Program-made: the position numbers and the translations under genes
In this document: one piece after another, positions 56,301 through 64,000 of the stretch
How positions within the stretch are numbered: position 1 is the stretch's first letter
Layout of the letters: each line of letters opens with the position of its first letter
Assembly: GCF_000330505.1 (NCBI RefSeq)
Contig: NW_004191832.1
Coordinates: 465,202-529,201, forward strand
Length of the DNA: 64,000 nt
Origin: Entamoeba invadens IP1
Lineage: Eukaryota; Evosea; Mastigamoebida; Endamoebidae
Direction: 5' to 3'
Notes under the pieces: model-generated
Seen by the model: the letters and a program-made list of their open reading frames with translations, nothing else
Database searches by the model: none
What the model was told of the DNA's origin: nothing

Positions 56301-58500
56301 TAGTAAGACAAAAAAGCAACATGTGAAGAAGCAAGTTTTTTTATTCACGAAAATTTCGACAAAAATATTGGGTCCAAGCAATTGCACAAAATTATGACCC
56401 CATATTCCAGATGTTGCACCAGTTATGGAAGCAAAACGGGCAGAAGTTACACCCGAGTCAATTTTGCAATATTACACCGAATTGAAAAAGAAATTTGATG
56501 GGTGCCATTTTGAGCTTATTTTTAACCTCGATGAAGTTGGATTCGACTAATGGGTCGATTCTCATTCAAAAATTGTCTATGCAGAAGTTTCTAGAGGACA
56601 AGATGTGTTTAATGAAGTTGAAAGAGAAAGTTCCAGAACAAGTCTTTTGTGTTGTGGATGCCTAGATGGAACCAAAATGATTCCACTTGTGGTAACAAAA
56701 AGACTTTCTCTGGAAGATGTTGCTATTATATCCCTTAAAAGTCGGGCTTTAATAAGGACACAAAAATGTGGTGTTATGAATACTGAATTATACACCCTCT
56801 GGTTAAAATGTTCTTCCTGGCAATTAAGGCAAAAAGAGAACAAATGGGTGTGCGTGCCGATATGAAAGCTTTCCTAATTCTTGATGGTTTTTCAGGCCAT
56901 TTTTCTGAAAAAATTCAAAATTTATTTTTGGAAAATCACGTAGAAATGATTAAGGAGGTCCCTCACAGTTCCCATTTATGTCAACCAATGGACTTGGGAA
57001 TATTCGGGAACCAAAAGAAATTTTTGGCGGACAAAAACAACTATCTTTGCCACAAATTCACTTTATTAAAAAAAGAAGGAAAAAATGTTGAAAAAAGTGG
57101 GAAATTGCTTCAAATAGATTCCCCAGAGTTCAAACAAGCAATGAAAAAATATATTAACATGTCTGAAGAGGAAAAAATTAGAGAGCTAATCTATTCCTGG
57201 GAGTGTGTGGCAAATGGAGACAATGTCACGAGCTCTTTTAAACAAGCAGGAATATCATTTGTGCCACACACTCCCAGTGAAAGCGAGCTTCAGGAGATAC
57301 AAAAGAAGTCGCCAAATTACAACATTTCAGATTACATAACGGGTGTGGTAAAAGTGGACATGAATGGGGCAAGAGAAGTCTGCAAATTCTTGGGTATTGC
57401 TGCAGAACCTAAAGTTGTTGGAGCGACCAGAGTTGCTCTCGAAAATTATGAAGACAGAAAAAAACGTCTTCAACGTGAGAAACTCACCAACACCAGGAAG
57501 CAAAGTCAAGCCAAAAAACCCAGAAAACCCGAAAAATAACTGCGGGGTTAAGTCTTATTTTTTGTCGCAAACCTTTTTCTATAATTAAATAAAGTATTTG
57601 TTATATGTTAATTATATTAATATAATTTAAAATAGTAATATTTTAATCTGAGTATTATATATTAAAACACTCAACAATAACGACAATTTAAAAATAAATT
57701 TGATACATTATAAAATAAATAGTATAAAAAAATATTATTTTAATTATAAAGGTTTGATTTACAACAAAAATGGGTATAAAAAAGTTTCAAAAATCTGAAA
57801 TCAAACAATCATTAAAACTCAGAAGAAAACGCGTTTGTTTATCATGATTATGAACACTGTCAAATAATGAACTTGGGAAATTAAGAACTAAAAATAATGA
57901 GAAGGTCGTATATGCATACAAATAATTATTATTCAACGACAATATATATTTATTACTGTCCGGAATCACCAGAAGAGACGTTTGTTTTATTTAATAATGT
58001 TTAAGAGCATAGATTTCAAAATAACAACTTAGGTTATTACAGCTGATTAGTTTATGAAAGGGAAAAGTTCCAAAAAGAAAAAACACAGAAAACAAAGTGA
58101 TCAACAAATTACATCGTGATTAATCGTAACTAACGAAAATATAAACCATCTCGTTAATTGTGTTAAACGAACTGTTTATTATACTTTGTTTAATTTGTAC
58201 GGGTTTTGTCTCTATAAATCCAACTATTAATATCACTTTATAAATAGTTCAATGGGTTTCCCGATTATATTAAACAAATACATGTATTATATTATGTATT
58301 CTCCCTAATATAAATATATTATTAACAACATATTCGAAACACTTCTTAATAATACTCAGGCAAAGCAAAAATGTTGGTTTTATTTTTTTAAAAAAGGAAA
58401 AAAACAAATAACAAAATAATAATTAAAAAACATTTTACCTATTGTTACCAACTTTATACAACATCGCTTTTTTTCCAACATCGGTTTTTTTCAGCCCCTT
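53397..58500 (+). mobile_element. 5.1-kb pogo-like element, decayed
   Basis: Ends read inward AAGGGGCAGAAAAAACCGAT (left) and AAGGGGCTGAAAAAAACCGA (right), both continuing GATGTTGG...AAAGCGATGTTG, with TA on each side (53395-53396, 58501-58502). The word ACATCGGTTTT recurs inside the left part at 54379, 54634 and 54732. The long spacer 53450-55800 has no recognised gene. One transposase gene lies at 55850-57539. Confidence 0.75.
55850..57539 (+). pseudogene. Pogo-like DDE_1 transposase, broken
   Basis: From ATG 55850 a basic N-terminal part (SKPPKVKHVYKTQDKK) runs into broken frames up to about 56400. From 56430 the nuclease core is clear: LIFNLDEVGFD (first aspartate, followed by a TAA at about 56548), VYAEVSRGQDVF, LLCCGCLDGTKMIPLVV, then after a frameshift near 56810 AFLILDGFSGHFS (second aspartate), VPHSSHLCQPMDLGIFG (third aspartate) and a long basic tail that stays open to 57539. 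The C-terminal 230 codons are intact. The SSHLCQPMDLG form distinguishes it from the two other pogo lineages in the window. Confidence 0.75.
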
Positions 58501-58609
58501 TAAACATCAAAATAAACAATATAATAACAATAAATGTAAAATTTTTGTTTAAATATTATTATAAAAATAATTAAAAAATTATGACAAAGTATCAAAAAAA
58601 TATATTAAA

Positions 58610-58697
58610 ACAATCTCACTTAACACAACAGAGTGTGAGTAATAATACTTTGGACAATCTACTTAACACAACAGAGTGTAAGGTTTTCTGTTATTTT
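58610..58697 (+). repeat. Two tandem copies of a 44-bp unit
   Basis: ACAATCTCACTTAACACAAC at 58610 returns as ACAATCTACTTAACACAACA at 58654; both share AACACAACAGAGTGT. It contains a perfect core repeated once; no function seen. Confidence 0.6.
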
Positions 58698-59704
58698 ATA
58701 TTTATGTATTTTTTTAAGATGTGTATATATATTATATATTATATATCCTATTTTTTAATTCCATTTGTTTTGTTGATTTAATTTATTTCAATTTAATTGT
58801 TATAAATATTATTTTTTTACATTTTTATTTGTATTATTTTACTACTTTTTTGAAAAAAAAGATAAAATATTTTTTATAAAATGTAAACAAATATTTTCAG
58901 TCATACCAAATTTGTTTTAAATACCATAAAATTAATTTATTTTAAAAATTATGAAATTACATAAAATTATGTTTTTGTTCCTTCAAAAATTTTTAAAATT
59001 AATATTATACAATATTTGTTTAATAACTTTAATTCCAAATTTTTATTATGGACATAACTTAATAATTGTCTCAGTTCTAGATCAAAAAGTGTATAATAAT
59101 TGAATTTGAAATTATTTTAATTGTCATACTCGTTTTTAATTCCTATTATTTTTTAAATATGGAAATATAATATGTAATTGTCGAAGTTTTTAACAAAGAA
59201 TACATTGCAATTTAGTGTTAAATAATTTAAAGGAAATATGTTTTTGATGTTTATTTAATAAGTTTATTTTTAAAATGCATATATTTGATTTGGTCGTGAT
59301 ATATTTAATAAAAATTACTGAAAAATATTTTTATCAATATTTTTACTTTAAATATCAACAAAAAAAACAAAGTACCATTAAATACTAATAAACAAAACAA
59401 TAAATTAAGATTTTTCAAATAATTGATAATTTAAGCCAGAACAAAAACATTATTTATTTATTTTTTTTAAAAAAATGCAAATTAAAGATGTTTAACACTT
59501 ACCTGGCCGGAAACCAAATTTTTATTAGAATAATAACAATATCAAAAAATGCCTTCTTGAAAAAAGTCGTTAAAAAAGACCAAAAACCCCTTATTGGCTG
59601 AAAAACCGAAAAATGACCCAAAACTTAGTCAAAAATAATAAAAATGAGGACTCAATTACCTAAGATTTGTTTTTGAGGTTAAAAATAGCAACACGTTTAC
59701 AAAT

Positions 59705-59883
59705 TAAAGTCAAACCTCTCAAAAGCGGGAATGTATGGTAATTTTTGTTCTCTCAAAAACGGTCATTTTAGACAATCAGACCTTAATTACCACTCTGTGG
59801 AGAACTCAATTTTTGTTTCAGTCTAAAGTGCCTACTCTTGCGAAAACCCACTCTTCCGAAGTGCCACTTTTGGGAAATTTTAC
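59705..59883 (-). repeat. Solo terminal sequence of a mariner-like family, copy B
   Basis: Read on the minus strand it starts CAGTAAAATTTCCCAAAAGT and shares the ordered blocks GAGTTCT, AATTAAGG, GATTGTCTAAAATGACC and TTGAGAGAAC with copy A at 28083-28248. The other end of the element is missing. Confidence 0.5.
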
Positions 59884-61282
59884 TGTATCTCAGAACCTCA
59901 AATTTATTTTATTAAATAATAATATATCAAATACACGTAAAACAAATCTTGTTGCTTAAATAAGACGTATATTAATAATATGAAAACAAATCATAACAAA
60001 CACAATTTAATTTGATTTACGTTGGTGTTGACTAGATAAACAGCAAGTTGCTTTTTTATTCGATAATGTTTTTTTTATTAAAGATTTAGTTCGTGTCATT
60101 GAAAATAGATCTAAATAAAAAACAAAAAATAATCTATTAAAATTGTTATAATATATAATAAGATAAATAGATACAAAAACAAAAAGAGTGTTTAGTTATT
60201 TATTTGGTTATTTAATTAATATTATAAAACAGTTGTTTACAAAAGTTTTTGATTCTCCAAACATGATTTTTTTCTTTTTTACAAAATTAAAAATTTCTAT
60301 AATATTAGTTTATGTTATTATGATTATACAAAAAAATTACTTAATTATGTCGTCACTTTCAAAATTATTTTTATATAAATTATATCAAATTTTGTTTTAA
60401 AAACAAAGACAAAAATCAAATTTGGTAATAATTTATTGAAAAAAACATGTTTTTTAGCTTAAGGCCATTTGAGTGTTAATAAATATTATTATTATTAGAA
60501 CTGTTTTTCAAAAACACAAACTGATACACAAATATTTTTAAAGTCATTTAGCCAATAATTTATTTTTTTATTTTTGTCAATAATTGATGATGTTAATGTT
60601 GTTTTTTAAATAATAACGGAAAAAATACTGTGAACAAACCAATTTATTTAATATTTTTTGAAAATTTTCGCTTTTAGTCGTGAGTACCTTTTCAATTTTT
60701 TCAACGCTTTTTCAAAGTACAAACCTATTTATACCATTTTTAACAATAAACTTTTAAACTACTGAACTACAATTATATAGCAAAAGTGTTGTTTTTTGAT
60801 TAATGGTTTGTTTCATTCTTTTAATTATTTATTTTACTAAATCCAAGTTTTTCGTTGTCAAAATTTTTGTTGTATCATTTTGAACAACAAATATTCAGCC
60901 TGACCTTCGTTAACATTAACGGCATTATTTTTGTTGTTATACACATCTTTTAAGCGTAAAAAAATCAATTTGGTCAATTTGTCTGAGTTCGTTTTGATTA
61001 AAAAACAAAGATTTTAAGCTTAAATAATTGAAATCAAATTTATTTATTAATTAGTTTTTAATTAAATTTTATAACCATTTATTTTACTTTTTACAATTAT
61101 TTTTATACCTTTTCCAGTTTATTGAATTAACAAAACCTTTTATTAATTTAAATAAAATTATTGTTTATAATTAATAAGAGTATATTGTTGATTAAATAGC
61201 TTGAAAAGAAATATTTTTTGTCAACTTTATATTAGATTGGCTATAACACAAATCAAACACCAATGTAAAATTAAAATGTCAT

Positions 61283-62956
61283 TCAAACAATTTTGAGAGT
61301 AACGCATAAATCTCCTCTTTTATGATTTTCGTCGAACCACCCGAATCCTTCAATCTTAAACATAGAATTGTTTTGCACATCAACAGTTACTGTCTGATTA
61401 AAGTCTAAAATTTGAAGTGGTAAATTTACTCTTTGCCCTTCAAACTGTTTTGGTACATAAATAGTTTTCAACATATTAATCCCATCTATAACACTATCAT
61501 TTTCGTCTTCCATTAATACTTTTAATTCATACTTTTGTCCACTTTTTCCATTAACCACTCCAACATTTTCAATTTGATATGTGAAGGGGGCTATAGCAAA
61601 TGCTGGCATATCAAATTCAATAACAGTTCCATGGACATCTACTGAGAATTTCCCACCGCTTAAGAAAAGCAATAGAGGCGCTTTAATTTCTACGGATTCT
61701 GTGAGAATGGTATTATTTTCGTTTTTCTCATCTTCCACTTTTTCTATTTTGACTTTTTCAATTTCCATTTTTTGAATCATTTTTTGGTATTGCAAAATTT
61801 GGGAATTCAATGAAGAAGCTTTTTGTGATTGTTCTTCTAAACTCATTTTCAAAGTTTCAATTTGGATCTCTTTATCGTTATCAGTTGAGTCGTTTTGAGG
61901 TTTGGAAATTTGTTTCTTTAATTCTTCAATAAGCAATTGTTGCTGGGAACTATTAGTATTGAGTTGTTCAATGATTTGTTTATTTTGGCTATTTTCTGTT
62001 TTACAATTTTCGAGTTCTTGATTTTTATTTTTCAAATCTAATTTCAATTGATCGAGTTGTTGTGTAACTTGTTCTAAACAATTGTTCAAAAGTTGATTTT
62101 CATTTATGATTTTTTCAACTTTCATTTTTTTATGCATTTGAAAATATTCCAAATTTTCATATTTCAATTGTTCTAATTCTATTTTTAGAGTTTCTATTTG
62201 TGTTTCTTTTTCTTTTTCGTTGTTTTGGAACTTTTTGAGTTCTTTCTCCAATTCCTCAATCTGCTTATTTTGTTGTAAAATAATGTATTCAACTTTTTGT
62301 ACATCTTTCTTTTCACTAGAATTTATAATTGCACTGTTTCCAAATATTTTTGATGAGAAATTCACTTTATTTGGTCCCATTTCTATAAAAAAGTTGTTTT
62401 TGTTAAACAATTCAAGAGATGCACGAAGATTATTGAAATTTTGACATATATCTTGGAGTGTTTCCCATGTAATACATTTTGATGAATGTACTTGGTATAA
62501 GGCTCTGTATATTAATATAACATGTCTTCCAATATTATCGATAGGGAGAAGTTTTGAAAGAATTTCCATCATTTCTTTACACAAATTTATTAAAATATCA
62601 ATGTTCTTGATGTTGTTAATGTCGTTCTTTATATTCCGAATTATATCATATATTTTAGTATAGTTGATGTTTAAAGCAACTTTAACAGCATCAGAAAAAT
62701 ACTTTGATGGGACTTCAAAAGCGAACTTTTGGTATTTAACAAGTTTTTCTAACAAATTAAATGAATCAAATGGTTCAACATTTAACCGACAATCATTCAT
62801 AGTTAATACATCAAGTGCGTTAAAAAAACTTTTGGAAAGGTCATAATAGACTTTTCTGACCTTTAAAAAATCTTCTGGTGTTTTTGTTAGTTCAAATAAA
62901 GCAATCATTCTCGTATAAGACGATGATAAAATAGTAGTGGTAAACTTTTTACTCAT
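61283..62956 (-). CDS. Coiled-coil protein with C-terminal Hsp40 (DnaJ_C)-like domain
   Basis: An intact 557-residue protein. Residues 1-210 are predicted helical without a known motif; residues ~220-410 are a long coiled coil rich in Gln, Glu, Lys and Asn with heptads (QQNKQIEELEKELKKFQNNE). Residues ~430-557 resemble the substrate-binding beta-sandwich of Hsp40 proteins: IEFDMPAFAIAPFTYQIENVG, GQRVNLPLQILDFNQTVTVD and the ending IEGFGWFDENHKRGDLCVTL, compared with the family's G-G-x-x-x-RGDL-V pattern. No J domain or zinc finger is present. Inference: a scaffold or a chaperone-like adaptor, probably cytosolic since no signal or membrane segment is seen. Start is the first ATG; TTAATTTTAC follows the stop by about 15 bases. 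Confidence 0.8.
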   Translation of the reverse strand: MSKKFTTTILSSSYTRMIALFELTKTPEDFLKVRKVYYDLSKSFFNALDVLTMNDCRLNVEPFDSFNLLEKLVKYQKFAFEVPSKYFSDAVKVALNINYTKIYDIIRNIKNDINNIKNIDILINLCKEMMEILSKLLPIDNIGRHVILIYRALYQVHSSKCITWETLQDICQNFNNLRASLELFNKNNFFIEMGPNKVNFSSKIFGNSAIINSSEKKDVQKVEYIILQQNKQIEELEKELKKFQNNEKEKETQIETLKIELEQLKYENLEYFQMHKKMKVEKIINENQLLNNCLEQVTQQLDQLKLDLKNKNQELENCKTENSQNKQIIEQLNTNSSQQQLLIEELKKQISKPQNDSTDNDKEIQIETLKMSLEEQSQKASSLNSQILQYQKMIQKMEIEKVKIEKVEDEKNENNTILTESVEIKAPLLLFLSGGKFSVDVHGTVIEFDMPAFAIAPFTYQIENVGVVNGKSGQKYELKVLMEDENDSVIDGINMLKTIYVPKQFEGQRVNLPLQILDFNQTVTVDVQNNSMFKIEGFGWFDENHKRGDLCVTLKIV

Positions 62957-62959
62957 TTG

Positions 62960-63315
62960 ATTTTGTAACTATTTTAAATTATTTTTTTTTGATCAATTAA
63001 ATATTTCGAAAAAATCATTCAATTTATATGATTGATTTGTAACATTGAATTTTATTAAAATTATTAATAAACGATATTATATTATATAGTAATTTTTAAT
63101 TTCATTACGAATGATTTTACAAACTTCAAGTTTTTGAAAAATGATTGCCTTATAATTCATTTATAATTCTTCGAATAGTATAAAACTATAGTATAATCAA
63201 TTTATTTTATGGAAATTTAGCTTTATTCGAAACTTTCATGGTTTATTTTCAAGTTAAATATACCATTTTATTGTTTATTTTTTTGATCATTTAACACAAA
63301 TTAATTTCATTTTTA
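62960..63315. other. A+T-rich upstream region of the coiled-coil gene
   Basis: Expected to hold its promoter, but no clear box was recognised. Confidence 0.4.
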
Positions 63316-63319
63316 CTTA

Positions 63320-64000
63320 CAGTTAGTTCGGTTTCAAATGAAACAAGTCTCATAATAAATTGAATTTGTCTCGAAACAAATTAAAATTGCACCTATATTC
63401 AATTTTGTTTCAAAACAATAACAATTTGTCTCATTACTTTGTATTTTGTCCCAATAAAAAACAAAAGTGTTTCAAAACAAAGTAATGTTTCAAAATAATA
63501 TTAAAATGTTTTAAAAGTAAAAAAATATGTCTCATAAATGTGTAATTTTGTTCGATAAAAAATATAACTTTTCTTTTGAAACCAATAAATAAAGAACATC
63601 CAGACCTGTTTGATTAAACCAGTTTTAAAATTCAAATTCAAGCAAAAATACTTATAGATCACTTCGAGCAAGGACTTTTAACGAAACTGGTCCAAGGAAA
63701 TGGCCAATACACCTTCTGACTTCTCCTTTTTCTATTTCCTCGAAACATCTGGCCATATTAGTAAGCATATTTAGCATGTTATCATTGTTAAGTTTGCCAA
63801 CTCTTGTTTTCCATATCCCAAAAATCATCTCTATTGGATTACATTCTGGAGAGTATGGGGCGTTAAATAAGAACTTACACCCCTTGGCCTATGCTTCAGT
63901 AGTTATTTCTGCTAAGTGAACTGAAGCATTGTCCATAACAAAAACTGTATTTCCCAAAAGACCAACAAAATGCTCAACAAGAAGACGAAAAGACGCCCAA
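63320..64000 (-). mobile_element. End of a Tc1/mariner element, continuing beyond the window
   Basis: The end CAGTTAGTTCGGTTTCAAAT follows a TA (63318-63319). The next 250 bp contain many copies of GTTTCAAAAC/GTCTCGAAAC-type words in both orientations, probable subterminal transposase sites. A transposase gene follows on the minus strand. Confidence 0.6.
63652..64000 (-). pseudogene. Tc1/IS630-type DDE_3 transposase, 3' part, one stop
   Basis: The minus strand reads LLGNTVFVMDNASVH (second aspartate), then after a TAG at 63889-63891 GCKFLFNAPYSPECNPIEMI with the catalytic Glu, IWKTRVGKL, and a C-terminal helix region ending ARSDL at 63652. Only the single TAG interrupts it in the window; the N-terminal part lies beyond 64000. 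The MDNASVH and SPECNPIE forms differ from the Tc1 copy at 41 kb (FQQDGAPPHK), so it is another lineage. Confidence 0.8.

Larger units (their letters stand above)
58510..61275. other. Very A+T-rich intergenic region
   Basis: Contains a 44-bp tandem duplication (58610-58697) and copy B of a solo mariner-like terminal sequence (59705-59883). No gene supported. Confidence 0.45.

Noticed and set aside
58610..58697. Possible CRISPR-like repeat
   Set aside because: Only two tandem copies without spacers of equal length; eukaryotic context.
1..64000. LINE/SINE (EhLINE-type) elements or LTR retrotransposons
   Set aside because: No reverse transcriptase (YADD-type) or LTR pair was recognised in any frame.

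Overview
The window looks like a piece of an Entamoeba genome, most likely a transposon-rich species such as E. invadens (inference; no rRNA or marker was available to fix the species). Pointers are the extreme A+T bias, CXXC-rich transmembrane kinase (TMK) genes and lectin-like surface genes, a 58-codon 2[4Fe-4S] ferredoxin, TAATT-type sequence at or just after stop codons, an intron of the GTTTGT...TAG type, and a set of DNA transposons (Mutator-like, hAT, Tc1/mariner, pogo-like) with no LINE recognised. A 100-N gap shows it is a draft assembly, so some frameshifts may be base-call errors.

Layout. 1-3680: 3' part of a transposon gene fusing a Harbinger/IS5-type DDE transposase to a Ulp1 (C48) cysteine protease. 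3681-7330: a 3.65-kb element with ~190-bp terminal inverted repeats (TIRs), coding for a decayed SF2-type helicase and three small proteins; it fits no transposon class I can name and is the best candidate for something undescribed. 7349-10719: two GC-rich islands (one a Mutator-type MITE with a 10-bp target duplication) and a complete pogo-like element with an intact 499-codon transposase. 10.7-18.6 kb: gene relics, a small MITE and the assembly gap. 18.9-25.7 kb (minus): a very large TMK gene with intact transmembrane and kinase parts and a CXXC ectodomain broken by many stops and frameshifts. 26.5-31.6 kb: a kinase relic, a TA-flanked MITE, an atypical Rho GTPase and an Igl-like surface protein pseudogene. 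31.6-38.5 kb: decayed hAT, Hsp70 and pogo copies with one isolated tRNA-like gene. 41.1-45.1 kb: a Mutator-like element inserted inside a Tc1/mariner copy, with an intron in its transposase. 47.2 kb: ferredoxin. 48.0-52 kb: remains of a Rab-like GTPase and a membrane protein, then a TLDc gene with one stop. 52.4-58.5 kb: two TA-flanked elements. 61.3-63.0 kb: an intact coiled-coil protein with a C-terminal Hsp40-like domain. 63.3-64.0 kb: the end of another Tc1/mariner copy.

Only about five loci look like usable host genes (TMK kinase part, Rho GTPase, ferredoxin, coiled-coil protein, possibly TLDc). They stand as islands between mobile elements and decayed members of surface-receptor and signalling families, so no operon-like cooperation is expected; each is probably transcribed alone from a short promoter.
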